Source: Tethya wilhelma (Eukaryota; Porifera; Demospongiae; Tethyida; Tethyidae). From it: 64,000 bases of DNA. The stretch's first letter is position 1. Each line of letters opens with the position of its first letter. Made by a program: the position numbers and the translations under genes. A model generated the notes under the pieces. The model did not search any database. It worked only from the letters and a program-made list of their open reading frames with translations, and was not told the DNA's origin. The stretch spans positions 5,734,962-5,798,961 of the forward strand of contig CAXIPT010000003.1 of the NCBI GenBank assembly GCA_964030475.1, in the 5' to 3' direction. This document shows, one piece after another, positions 11,343 to 23,736 of this stretch.

Positions 11343-13734
11343 CTCAAATTTATTTGCAGGCAGGAAGTTTGTGGTCAAGCCTAGAGTAAAGCATGAATAA
11401 AATTAAAATTTATATGTTATCTTCAATTGATGATATACTGGACTCTGAGCATGCATAAGACTTGAACTAAAGTCTATAGAATTGTTCTCTTCTTCAACTA
11501 TCCAATGGTGTTTGTCTTATTTCCATAGGTATCACAGAAAGAAAGTTACAGGGTTGTTTCTTCAACTCATTTTTTTAATGAGATGCAAACACCCCACATA
11601 TTTTGCTCTAGATTAGCAGTCCTGACAAATATTTTGAGCTAAGTTTGCAAATACTGATAGCTAAAGGATAGTTCTACATGTGTCTTGTGTCTGTTTCATT
11701 TTGCAGGTGTAATTTGCCTGAAACAACTGCTCGAAGTTTAGCAATTTTTCAATGCAAATCACCATACTATGCCTCTACTCCTCACCTCTGACCTCAGCTC
11801 AACAACATCATGAATATTCATATCAATTTAAAGCACCTAAGAACTGCTTATTTTCGGCCTTTCTGAGACTTTCTTGAAGTTTTTGCTACTCAAACAATCA
11901 TAAATACTTGATATTTGGGGTGTCTACTTCAAAGACCTACTATATAATGAGTGTTCAATCAACTAAATACTGTAAAAATTGTTATTATTCAGGGCTTCAA
12001 ATAGCCTAGATCAAAACATGCAAAATGGTTCTTTGCTAGTTACAATCCTACATTTACCTTTGTACTAGGCTTTGCAAGAGTCTTGGGTAAAAAATATTGG
12101 TCAGGACTGCCATTCTAGAGTAACCTGTGACACAGCTCAGGCTGGATCAAGAAAGAGTTGTGCAAGAGAAACGCTGCTTCTAGCGTTTCCAAACTTGCAA
12201 ATCATCGGTTCAAGTGGTTCCTACAATCAGATTAGGTTCCTCTACTGGTTTCTTTTTATTTTGGTTCAATAGCTTCTTTCTTTCTCAAGAAAACTTTTCT
12301 CAAAGACGAGGTCACAATACGGCAGATTTAATGAGCTGCTGTTTCAATGACGTAATGCTTTTTCGCGCTGAAATTAAAATTGTACACAAACAATTGGGCG
12401 CGCGTAAGGACTGTGCCATTCCTGTGTACCCAGTACTACCGTACTGGGAATGCAAGAAGGCTTTCAGCACAGTTAGTCTGATTATTGCTTAGCTTCATGA
12501 CTTGAAAAGCTTTGTCAAATCTACTTTAGAAATTTTGCCATATGACGTAATGCGCTTTCAATGTTTCATTCGCCAAAATTAAAGTTCGGATAACAAGAGC
12601 AGAAGCTAGAGCAGCCACCTGTGAGAGGCTCTAAACCACAAAACCCTGAGCTCAAGAGTCTGAGAAGCTATTGAACTGCCGATAACTCAGAATACAACAG
12701 CTAGCTGCTAAGATTCAATGCATGCATGATGCTGAAACCCCGGGCGTAGGTGGCCAGGAGAGTACTGTTAACTGGCAAGAGACAATCAATGGAGTCCTGC
12801 CTGAGCAGTAATGAGAATAACTGCAGACTCAAAGAAATCAACAAGTATTCTGTCAACAACCAATTTAGCCAAGTCAAGTGTCTCTTGTGTAATTATGCCA
12901 TACTCTTTCACCAGTGCTATAACAAACAATATGCGCTAGCCTCATTCCCATGGGCATAACCTACTAGGCTCAGTCCCCTTTCACAGTGAGTATATAGGGG
13001 AGAGCCTGCAACGAGGCTATTCACACGTTCAAAACTCTATGCGCATGTGCTTAATAATTGCTCGTGCTCGCCCCAATCCATGCTTGCATGCATGCCACTA
13101 GCTATTACTCAATCAAGCATGCAGCAGCGACCACCCATTTTATTGCAGTCAAGTCAAGGAGTCAAGAAGGTTTTAGCCCATGCAGGTCAAGAGATCAAGG
13201 ATTTTGCAAGCTCTACTGTATTCTATGTACGGGGCGTGATCAATGGGTGCAGTTTCAAAGCTAAGCGCTCCAACAAGGGGTGGTCTCAACCATATATACC
13301 TGCCATAGGACCGTTTGCGACCGCAGTCAAGAATCTTGACCACCCCGGGCTGGCCCAGTTTACTTAGCTGCTTAGTCAGGTAAGTAACTCAAGAGAGATA
13401 TTACTAGCTTTGAGAACTATTGCGTGATAGTGCTGTGTTGTTTAGTATAACTGAGTGAACTTTAGTGTCTTATATTATCTATGCTGCATGCCAAACTAAT
13501 GCGGTATACTATCAGGCTCACTCAGTAGCTGATGAGAGACCAGTCTCTGTACCTCAGCTGCATATCAGTGTGAAACAAGCATCAGCAGTGTAACTGTTCA
13601 AGTTTTACCTACCAATAAATTTTCAGTTTAAACCCTATTTTGTGAATGAAAAAGATGCACTTCAAGGTTAGAGGTTTTTGAGTGGGCGGGGATCACACTA
13701 AAACAGTAATGATATTCATAGGCTCATAGAAACT
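11342..13734. other. No gene recognised
   Basis: Short ORFs here show no family motif. At 12413-12452 a lone 40 bp tip of the 'cccagtac' repeat family occurs (see 21528-22565). About 13085-13290 shares 'gatcaatgggtgcagtttc' with the repeat at 29890-30262. About 12945-13022 is a small inverted structure built on 'aggctc' and 'gagcct'. Confidence 0.5.
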
Positions 13735-13737
13735 CGT

Positions 13738-15757
13738 GATACTATCTCAAAGCCGAGAGGATTTGGTCTCAGTCAAAATGGCTGATTATTGCTCAAAAGG
13801 GTCAAAGGTCAAATTTAGTTGCTCTCTAAAATGGATTTTTCTGCCATTGCCACTCACTCACAGGGAACAACTACCTGGCGGCTTGAAAGACAACCGTGAG
13901 ATGGAACGAAAAATGTACATTGAAAAAAAGCAAAAAACTGCTCATCAAGTCTGTAGAAGGCTTTTTGTACTATGTATACACTGCTTTTGACAATCACATT
14001 CTCTCACAAAATGTATAACAGGTAGCTAAACAGGAAAACTGCTCCCACCCAGTCAAATCTCAGCATGATATTCAAGACACACAAACACGTACCCTACAAG
14101 CTCACATACCTCACTGCCTCTCTCTCCTCTCCACCAGGGAAGAAAAATGGACTTTATACAGCCCTGACAAATTCAACTTTTCCTGTACAGACTCACTTTG
14201 AGCTCACCTATGTGGCAGAGGGGTCAAAGGTCAGAGGTCAAAAGTCAATCACACTCAACACACGCTTGGTTGGATATGCCCACCAAGCTTCGAAGTCACA
14301 GCCTCGGCTAGCACACACTCTCCACTAGCCATCCTGCAAACTTGCTGCACATTTTCATGCGTATCACTACACAGCCATCCTATTACATTCACAAGACACA
14401 CCCATACACTATTTTATGAGTAATTTTTCGTTGTTTTTTTTTTTTTTAAGGTGCCTGCGGTCCACGGTTTTCAAAGAATGCTTTGAAGTACTTTGATGTG
14501 GTCTAATTTCCGGTCACTTGTTCGAAGACAACTTACGGTCGCTAGTTTTTGCACAAAAATGATCTCCATGGAGCACCTCCTGAACACTTTTATTTTCAAT
14601 TGTATATTTTGATATAGAAATCTTGGACACACCCCTTCACGATTCACTAATTAAACAAGTAGCAAAAATTTCAAAAAAATAAGTAGTGTAGGAATGGGCA
14701 GTGCGGTAAAAAGTATTGGAACAAGGAATGTCTCAATTTCGGCACATGACTACTTCATTTTTATGCTTGACCCCTCATATGGATCCTCAGTATCATAAAC
14801 GCAATGATAATAAATTATTATGTACATAGTATACCATAGCTTATTATTGCATTGGTTTAAATTCCTACTAATCAGANGATACTATCTCAAAGCCGAGAGG
14901 ATTTGGTCTCAAAATGGCTGATTATTGCTCAAAAGGGTCAAAGGTCAAATTTAGTTGCTCTCTAAAATGGATTTTTCTGCCATTGCCACTCACTCACAGG
15001 GAACAACAACCAGGCGGCTTGAAAGACAACAGATGAACGAAAAAATGTACGTTGAGAAAAAGCAAAAAACTGCTCATCAAGTCTGTAGAAGGCTTTTTAT
15101 ACTATGTATACACTTTTCACAACCACATTCTCTCACAAAATGCATAACAGGTAAACAGGAAAACTGAGTCCCACCCAGTCAAAAACTAAACATGATATTC
15201 AAGACACACAAACACCCTACAAGCTCACATACCTCACTGCCTCTCTCTCCTCTCCACCAGGGAAGAAAAATGGACTTTATACAGCCCTGTCAAATTCAAC
15301 TTTTCCTGTACAGACTCACTTTGAGCTCACCTAGGTGGCAGAGGGGTCAAAGGTCAGAGGTCAAAAGTCAATCACACTCAACACACGCTTGGTTGGACAC
15401 GCCCACCAAGCTTCGAAGTCACAGCTAGCACACGCTCTCCGCTAGCCATCCTGCAAATTTGCTGCACATTTTCATGCATATCACTACACAGCCATCCTAT
15501 TGCATGCACAAGACACACCCATACAGTATTTTAGGAGTAATTTTTCGTGTTAAGTGCCTGCGGTCCGCGGTTTTCAAAGGATGCTTTGAAGTACTTTGAT
15601 GTGGTCTAATTTCCGGTCACTTGTTCGAAGGCAACTTCCGGTCGCTTGTTTTTGCACGAAAATGATCTCCAGCACCTCCTGAACACTTTTATTTTCAATT
15701 GTATATTTTGATATAGAAATCTTGGACACACCCCTTCACGATTCACTAATTAAATTA
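13738..15757 (+). repeat. Direct duplication, about 0.9 kb units
   Basis: The segment 13738-14655 is repeated at 14879-15757 with small indels; both run from 'atactatctcaaagccgaga' to 'cccttcacgattcactaatt'. An N (14878) directly precedes copy two, so this may be a true tandem duplication or two alleles joined by the assembler. Both copies carry the string 'aggggtcaaaggtcagaggt'. Neither encodes a protein I recognise. Confidence 0.75.
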
Positions 15758-15956
15758 GCAATAGCAAAAGTACCGCCCACTCAAAATACACTAACCTTAA
15801 ATCCTCGAAAAGCCTATAATGAAGAGCATGAACGTTCCAAACTAATCTCCAGAAAGTTGGCCATTTTATTGGAAGCTGAAATTAGGCAAACAGCATGATA
15901 GTGCAAAACCTGGAATTCAAGGATCTTTTGCATACCTTAGATAGCAGGTATATATA

Positions 15957-16300
15957 TGGTCCCAGGGAGAACAGTAATTGGGAAAGAGCTTGAAAAAGTC
16001 GAGGTTGAGCTAAAGGCCAAGACTAGTTCATACATGCAAGAAGCTAACTAAATCAGTATCTCTACAGACATATGGAGCAAGAAAGGCATGACCTCATCAT
16101 ATCTTGGTGTCACAGCGCATTTCTATTCCAGTAAAGACTACAGGAGGCACAATATAACGATTGCCAGACGCCACATGCAACAGATACATACAGTAGTTAA
16201 AATTCATGAACTGGTTGAAAGAATTCTTGAGGAGTCAGATAATACTTCAGAGGCTCCCAATACCTTCCGACAACATAGTCAGTTTACTACATGGTAATCT
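15957..16300 (+). pseudogene. hAT-type transposase remnant
   Basis: The conceptual reading gives VPGRTVIGKELEKVE, then a stop, then SISTDIWSKKGMTSSYLGVT and AHFY. The pattern (S/T)TDxW...YLGVTAHF is typical of hAT/ZBED transposases around the first catalytic Asp. The frame has a stop before this motif and decays after about 16300. The rest of the transposase is not seen. Confidence 0.6.
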
Positions 16301-16832
16301 TCCCTCTCATCAGCAGAGTTCAAAGTTCACCAAATCGATAATAAAATGCCTGTGGCAACTGCCTGCTCGCTCAGCAACAAAGACAAATTTTGGTAAAATG
16401 ACGTCAGAAGAAATCCTCAGGAAACTTCCATGCACGGAAAGCTCAAAGAAGCTTGTTGCAGAATGGCAGGCCACAGCCAGTAATGGAAACTCTGACTTCA
16501 CAAGCAGGCAAACGACTCAGAGAGCGGCCATGCCGCAGAAGATGGACTTACTGATTCCGGGTCAACAGCCTCACGAGGCGGACCCAACAGTATGACACAC
16601 CTTCAAGCCGACTGCCATACATTGTAGACTCAAGAAGAAGGGCAAAGGCAAGAAGCAAATAGAGAGATAGGAAGGGTCGACATCCAAAATTGGCAGGCCT
16701 GTGAACCCCCTCTGGTTCACGTGGGTCACCTTTAAAGACCAATGACCACAAAAGTAGCCAGTCAGACAGCAAGCTGACTCAATATTACCAAGAAGTGGAA
16801 GGAGGATGAATCAGACTCTGAAAGCTGTTCAT

Positions 16833-17369
16833 CTAACGAGTTGGATTTCTATTGGATGTGTTGGTGTCCTCTCTGCTTTTCTTGTTTCTTTTTAGGATGG
16901 ACACGGCTTTGGACAAAGCAACATCTTTCTCCACCTTTCCTGCAAGTGAGGATTGAAAATGTTTCCCGAAAAGTGTGTCTTTCTTTTTGTACTCATCTGA
17001 CCCAAACTTGCTCCATGACTGGTCCACTGCTTCCAGGATTTTTGATCTTCTAGTCTGAGATATAAATTCTGATGCATTTCAACCAGACACAGTGTGTGTT
17101 GGATAATAGAGACAACCTCTGCTGCTGGCACCATCATCTGGGTGTTCTGGTCTAGGCCCTGATCTAGCAATGCAGGGACAGATACTGGCCAACACAGCTG
17201 TTTGGATCTTCATCAGCTCATTGTCATGTTCTTTGGGAAACTTCTTCCCCAAAAAGATATACTTGTACACTTTTGGAGCCACAGTTACCTCAAGATCTGG
17301 TCTGGGGTGCTCCTTAAATAGAGCTTCAGATTCTTCTTTAGACAGGCAGTACTTTAAGTGGCATTCCAA
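16833..17369 (-). pseudogene. Decayed gag-like ORF of a retroelement
   Basis: Three overlapping minus-strand frames join conceptually: EALFKEHPRPDLEVTVAPKV then KKFPKEHDNELMKIQTAVLA; MMVPAAEVVSIIQHTLCLVE; and FGSDEYKKKDTLFGKHFQSS then LAGKVEKDVALSKAVSI. I recall this motif order from gag-like proteins repeated in sponge and cnidarian genomes near tyrosine-recombinase or integrase elements. At least two frameshifts are needed, so it is a relic. Assignment is from memory of the pattern only. Confidence 0.5.
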
Positions 17370-17429
17370 GTACTACTGTACAGGTTTGGGGACCCTGGTT
17401 GTACCCTCCTTTGATTGCACCAGTGATTG

Positions 17430-18900
17430 AAGGGATGGGCAGGTCAGAGAACTTGTTAGAATCAAAAATTGGCTACATTTTCCATTAAAAGAGCTCTTTC
17501 ATATGAAGAAGTTTTCTCTCAAAACGCTCATGTCCTCCTTGAACTGCAAATTGGTAGAGCCTTTGATTCAGCAGGTGCCAATTAGTGAGAGCTCAGGACC
17601 AAGGTGTGACTATCACTGCTCACTGTACATTAGTAATGCTACCAAGAACCTTCAAACTGAACTTTCATCCAATTTTGCCACGCTATAAACTCACTTTTTC
17701 TTAACACAATGATTGGCAAAAAGTAAGCTGAGGCTCTAAACAACATCACCACGTGTTGCAATTTTTCATTAAATTTTTATAATTGGAGAAAATCTAGAAA
17801 AAGGTAAAGGGTTGTTGGATCTGCCAGCTCAGTTGCAATACAGTTCAATAGAGTGAATGGCTAGAGTTGTCTCTTTCAAGTGAAAAATGCCGCGGGAAAA
17901 TAAGACAAATACCTATCATATTAAGCATCATCAGATAGAAGAAAGATTGAACAACTTTAGAATGGGTTGAAAAATTTGAAATATCAATTATGAAAAAAAT
18001 ATTCAAGAAAAACATACAAATTATAGACAATTATGGTCATTTTCCAATGTCAAAAGGTGTGACAAGCTGTGAATTTGCAAAAATGATCACAAACTTCTTC
18101 ATATGTCTATGTTGCTCCTTGTCAACTTCTTTAGCTACCAACTCTTGAACAACTTTCAAATCCATACTTTTCCAGTAGCTCAGCTATATATATTGTAGTG
18201 AGCTCCCGCTTTAACAATCTTTTTCTTGCTCGTTTTCTTGGCATCTCTAATCCACGCGGTACAAAAGTGCACTAATTGTTTATGAATGATATTCATTTAT
18301 ACCACTTAACTACATGTCTGCTACAAAGAGGTAAAGGCCCCACACTTTCCTTATAAGGTAGTTTTATAGTATTGGCGCTTTACGAAATGTGAAACACTAT
18401 ACAACCTCTAGTTAGACGCTCCATCCCACTGCTTTGCAGCACTCATAAGCTCCTGCAAATATTCACAGAGCACTACCATTTAGACAGAGTTGAGTTCGGG
18501 GGGAAGAGTTCACTTTAGCAATAGAATGAGCTGGAAATTTTGTGCACACACTCTACAGAAAGTTGCTGCCACTCCCACTAATGCTTAGTTTAAAAGTAGC
18601 ATTTTATTCTCAAAGCCTCAAGGGCTACTGTGTACTTTGAACTGAATGGGGGGTGACTGAGAAGGCTATCGGGCCATGGTCACATTAATTAGTGGGCCTG
18701 GTTTCCAAAAAAAAATTTAGTAACAGTATACTCAGAATCCTAGATCCGGAGGAAGTGGTTTCTCCCATATGCACTGTACTTAGATCCGCAAACCGGGCAA
18801 GGTCACTGAGGTTTTTTCTGTGCAGTCACTGGATCACAGAGGATTTTCAATGTGGTCAGTGGGTTATGTTTTAGGGCGTACAAGGTACGTTCTGTAACAC
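17430..18900. other. No gene recognised
   Basis: AT-rich sequence with short ORFs lacking recognisable motifs. No repeat family was identified by eye. Confidence 0.5.
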
Positions 18901-18904
18901 TATA

Positions 18905-19733
18905 GTATTATTGTAGTGGCTGGTTATACAATCAGAAAAAACATTAGAAATGTAGAATGGCCAAATTGTAATAAGTAAGCAAACAAGATGGTCAGATTGC
19001 ATGAGTGCCTGTGTGCAGGCTTAATGTACATATCCCTAGCTCAATGACATATATAGTGGACACAGGAATGAACTTTCACTCAATCTGCCTATCTTGTTTG
19101 CTTACTTTTTACGATTTGGCCATTCCAATGTTCTCATTACATTTCTAATGTTTTTTCTACTTGTTTGTAATATCTGCATGTACGCCAGCAAATTATCTAA
19201 AGCAAATAATAGCTATGTTGGAGTTTTGTACCCAGTAGTAGTGGGAATACAATAGCGGAATCTGCCATTCTAAATAATGCACACTTGTATGTGTGGAAAG
19301 GGTCATCAATTTGATTTTCCAAGTAGCTAATGAATTTTTTATGAGTATAGAAATTAATGGCTGCCATACGGAGAAGGCACTTTTCGTCTTGTATCTAGCA
19401 ACTTAGCTAGAAACAAATAACCGATGCCAAAAGCAGCGAAGACAAATAAACCAAGTTTATTCATTCAAGAATTAGTTTCTGAAAATGTGGAGCGCTCTCA
19501 GAGATGAATCGGTGCAAGATAGAAGAAAATGATGGAGAAATTTGGAGGTTTGGCATACTTTAGTTTGGTACTCTATAGCAATGTTTATAGGCTTGTTAGA
19601 CAGAAAATGAGCAAAATAGTAGCTTTAGAAAATTTCTTGCGCCAAACACTCAGTTATTTGCATGAATATTTGTATTAGCTAATGGGTCATCCGTGTCATT
19701 CTTTCGTACCCAGTAATACTGGGAATGCAGGCT
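18905..19733 (-). mobile_element. Non-autonomous repeat with terminal hairpin, reverse copy
   Basis: Reads as the reverse complement of 21528-22565. A hairpin at about 18925-19170 (arms 'agtaagcaaacaagatgg' and 'tatcttgtttgcttactt') is followed by the body and ends at 'tactgggaatgc' near 19733. No ORF. Confidence 0.7.
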
Positions 19734-20013
19734 CTTCGGCTTTTTGGTGTTATGTGTTATTGTAATTGTAATTTATTGTAATTGTATTTCACACTCCAAC
19801 AAGAGGAGCAATAAACTAATAGTACAGGGGCAAACAAGAACAATTGGAGACGAAAACAAAAGAAACACACAAGCAAACGAACGAACAAAAATACACCATG
19901 AAAACAAGCAACAAACTATACTTTAAGTCTAGATCTCGTTTTCTTAGCATTAGGAGTTGAAATTGATCCAGAGCTTGAATGACCAAATGTAGTACACAAA
20001 TCAGGACTACCAT

Positions 20014-20740
20014 TTAAAAGTTGATATGAAACATTCTTGGGAAGACCCTCCACATCAGACTAAACTCACTTAGACGACCATGATGGTAAGCCACAACAGG
20101 GATACACTTGTTTGAACCATCAGACTTAGTGTAGCGCAGCCCAGCAGTATCATTGTTCACTTCATACTCGATGTCGTGACAGTTGGACAACTCCAATGCA
20201 AGAGAAGAAATAGGGTCACAGTCAAGCATATCATCAGCAGTAGTGTCGTCAACAGTTACTCCAGCATTATCACAGCAGCTATGCTGTCTCACAGCAGTAG
20301 AAAATGTAGGTCCTGAACGTACACCATCTCTAGCAACACATGCAGGACTGTGTGATCTTGCAGTAACCACTGGCTCAGCTGGTAAATCCGCAGTAGTAGA
20401 ATGCTTCTCTTCAGAAGCCACTGGCTCAGCTGGTGCGTCAGTAGAAGAATGCGAAACTTAGCTAAACGTTTAGCACTCCTTCGTTGACGAGAAGGAGGGT
20501 TCCTTCTCTTCTTCTTGCTTGCCAAAGAGGCAGTGCCAGGGGCAGAAGCAATGGAGTTCCAATTGCTGCCCATCAAGACACCAGTCCTCTGGTTAGGGAC
20601 ACAAATTGGAACTGGTTTCTAGACCAACTGTATAAGAGTGCCTTTGGAACTCTCCTGGATCTTCCAGGAGAGTTGCTTGCCAGCCTGACTGGCTGAATAG
20701 ATTCAGAAACTAACTTAGAAAGTACATTCAGTGAAGCCAT
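20014..20740 (-). pseudogene. Decayed ORF, retroelement ORF1-like
   Basis: Minus-strand frames starting MASLNVLSKLVSE (near 20740) run on through SLASKKKRRNPPSRQRRSAK and then, after frameshifts, through a Ser/Thr/Ala-rich part (PAEPVASEEKH, repeated PAEPV) to a terminal block ending at 20014. The Lys/Arg-rich PPSRQRRSxKRL motif recalls the basic N-terminal part of LINE ORF1 or gag-like proteins. Frames do not join without shifts. Family assignment is weak. Confidence 0.35.
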
Positions 20741-20749
20741 ATCTTTAGG

Positions 20750-21527
20750 GCCGGTAGACGGATTTATCCGCACGCGCGTATTCAAAAATCGCGTAATCTG
20801 CGATTTTTCGCACTTTTTTATTTTAAGCCATAGCGTTTGAGCTATGAGCTTTAGACTTGCTGTGCAGTTAGGCAAGAAAGCACTCTACTTAAATACTAAG
20901 TAAGAGTGAGGTCTGATTAGTGGGAGGGGAGATATAGGCTTTAGAGTTCAAAGGTCGCAATCGCGGCGAGATCGTGACCTTTGGTTTTAAACTTACGTTT
21001 TTTTCTTAGTGCTTTGCAGGAGAAGTTTGACGCTAGCTATAGAGGTGCAAGGAGGCTTAGGCTATACCTGAATTTTGCAGTGCTGCTCTTCAAGCTGAAA
21101 AAAAGCCTAAAGTATGCAGGTCGTTTGGCAAACTTTGACCCCTTCCGGTTTTGCAAGCTTTAAAAGCTAATAAAAGCAAACCTAGAACTAATTTGATATA
21201 GCCATGGCTTAGTACAACCATAGCTAAGCTCAACTAGCTACAGAGTGGCTAAGGCTAAAGCATAGATAATGTGGCTAAAGCAAGAACAAAAATGTACAAA
21301 AACCAAGGTTAATCATAAAATCTAATTAAGTATGCATAATAAATTTAGGCCCTAAAGAGTTAATATTCAAGTGCTTTTCAGGGGGGATTTAGGGACAAAT
21401 GTGGGTAGTAGTGTATAGTACCAACGGTGACCTACCCATCTTGTTGATCAGTGTCAGAAGCGTGGTCATCTCCCATGACAGGTATACCACATAGTCGTAG
21501 TTGGTCAACTACTGCCCGCCTTATTCC
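20750..21527. other. No gene recognised
   Basis: Contains a short inverted motif around 'aatcgcgtaatctgcgattt' (about 20790) but no credible coding region. Confidence 0.45.
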
Positions 21528-22565
21528 CAGTATGGTAGTACTGGGTACACAGGAATGGCACGGATGGCCCATTAGCGCAATACAGATATTCACGCAAATA
21601 ACTCTGCAAAAACTGAGCGCCTAGCACTAAAAGGCTTCTAAAGCTACTATTTAGCTCTTTCTCTTTCTAATGAGCCCAAAAACATGGCCTAAAAACATCG
21701 CTAAAGTAACAAACACAAACATGCCAAACCTCCATCTTCTTCTTCTTCTTTTTCTATCTTGGCTCAACTTTTCTCAGAGACTATTCACTTTTAGAAGCTC
21801 ATCCTTGAACGAACGAACTTGGTTTCTTCCGGTACAGTCGCTTTTGCCATCGGTTTTTAGCGACTCTCATTGAGTAGCTAGATACAAGGCGAAAAGCACC
21901 TCCTCCATATGACCGCCATTAATTTCTACACTCATGCATAATTCATTAGCTTCTAGAAAATTTGAATTGACGACCCTTTCCACACACAAAAGTGTGCGTT
22001 ATTTAGAATTAAATGCACTGAAGTTGCCTGGCCCATTTTATGATACCTGGTTGCTCCAGATGAATCAGGACTTTGATTATCATAACATATAGAAAGATAA
22101 GTAAATCTTATGATACAGCTCCTGTCTCCAAATTGTGTTTCACTTCAGTATCAAGCAGGCTACACAACTTGTGACTTCAAGTACCAGCTCAGCAGCTCGC
22201 CGCTGGCTCAGTGAGTCTGGCTTGCCAGACTACTAGCTCAGTAGCTAGCTACACACACCAACTCAAATATAATTTGTAGAATTATGGAAAAATGAGAACA
22301 AACAAGTAAAAAAAAAACATTGGAAATGTAATGAGACACAGGAATGGCTAAATCGTAAAAAGAACGCAAACAAGATGGAATGGCTGGTTAAAGTGTGTAA
22401 GAAATTCTTCCTGTAAGCAAAATGAGAGACTAAATAAGGAGATTGTTAAATGCAGCCCATACAGGAAGAATTCTGCACACTTTAACCAGCCATTCCATCT
22501 TGTTTGCATTTTTTTTACGATTTAGCCATCTCATTACATTTCCAATGTTTTTTTTTACTTGTAAC
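21528..22565 (+). mobile_element. Non-autonomous repeat with terminal hairpin, best copy
   Basis: Begins with an imperfect palindromic tip ('cccagtatggtagtactggg'), then 'tacacaggaatggcac' and a block with 'ggcccattagcg'. It ends in a 266 bp foldback (22297-22562) whose arms carry 'ggctaaatcgtaaaaagaa' and its complement. Related copies: 412-1210, 3353-4290, 18905-19733 (reverse), 30269-31128, 39281-39510 (reverse). No transposase inside. The superfamily is unclear. Confidence 0.75.
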
Positions 22566-22569
22566 TTGT

Positions 22570-23736
22570 AAAGCAGCACCTCCTGTAGCTGTAGCCATCA
22601 CAATGACACGCCAGTACCAGCACCCACTCTTAACAATGCTCACCCATATTATAATGGTAAAGGTCAACAATTAAAATAGAAAAATTGCAAACTTTAATAC
22701 TCATAATTACAATTGAATGGAAGATCACTTGAAAAGCCAAAACTGATGTCAATATTAACAGTAATCAATAGCCTGTATCATGTTACCGGCTCCAGTACGT
22801 ACCCTGACTCTGAGCCACCCTGGGCCCAGACTGTGATGACATACAGTGCTTGCAGTCTATAGAGTAGATTTCCCCATTTTGGGATTATGCATGTATATAT
22901 GTGACCTGTCAAGGGAAAACCTGCCGGTTAGGAAAATCTGCGAATTTTGAGTTAGCTATTCCATGCCTTCCTGGGAAGCGCATATCAAAATTTGGTAAGC
23001 ATAACTATAGCAGTTTTTCAGATATAGCTCTTGCAAGCAGCCCTGCCTCCACTCGTGGCTTCCTAGAAAAACAGTTGTAAAGTTGTTGTTAGGTAAACTA
23101 TGGGCGGTCCGTATACTCTCCGTATCATGACTAGATCATGTACAGTACATGCTGAATATTACCACAGCGAGCCACGTGGGGACTAAAAATCACTTAGTGA
23201 GAAGCGAGTAGCTAGGAAAGAAGACCCAGAAGACAGCTAATGGACTCAAGGAGTTAAGCGCTTGAGAGTAGAGAGATAGATTCTAGGTACTGTAAGTTCT
23301 AAGAACTAAAATAAGCCTCAAAATTACCTGTACGCGATTGTCGTACAGGGAGAGGCATTACCTACGAGTAGAAATGTACTGTATGAAAGCGCTTGGCTTA
23401 GACAAGCATGTACAAAGCTTTAGCTTACCTTTCTGTCTATGTGCTGTAGCAAAATTTTGAGATTAGTCAGCTTATAAGTAAGAGAAAACATCAAATAATA
23501 AATTATTTTTAGTGGCAGCTGCCTTGCTCATAAATATTTGCTACGGTTTGTTGCACAGCATAGCAACTGTTCTCCGTGTTAGCAACTAAGTACAACGGAT
23601 TTCAATTGCGTTCGAATTTTTGTTCCGTACTTTTCTGTGCACGCGCGGAAAGGTACGGCCTACAGAACGTGGAACGGCCGCAGGGGCTTTTTAGTCACGT
23701 GCCATGGCACGTGGTATATGAAAAGAGTCTAGGAAG
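22570..23736. other. No gene recognised
   Basis: No coding motif. The 23570-23736 part directly precedes the next gene and may hold its promoter. Confidence 0.4.

Noticed and set aside
12072..13367. A run of plus-strand ORFs of 66-106 codons
   Set aside because: No shared frame, no splice-consistent joining and no recognisable domain; parts belong to dispersed repeats.
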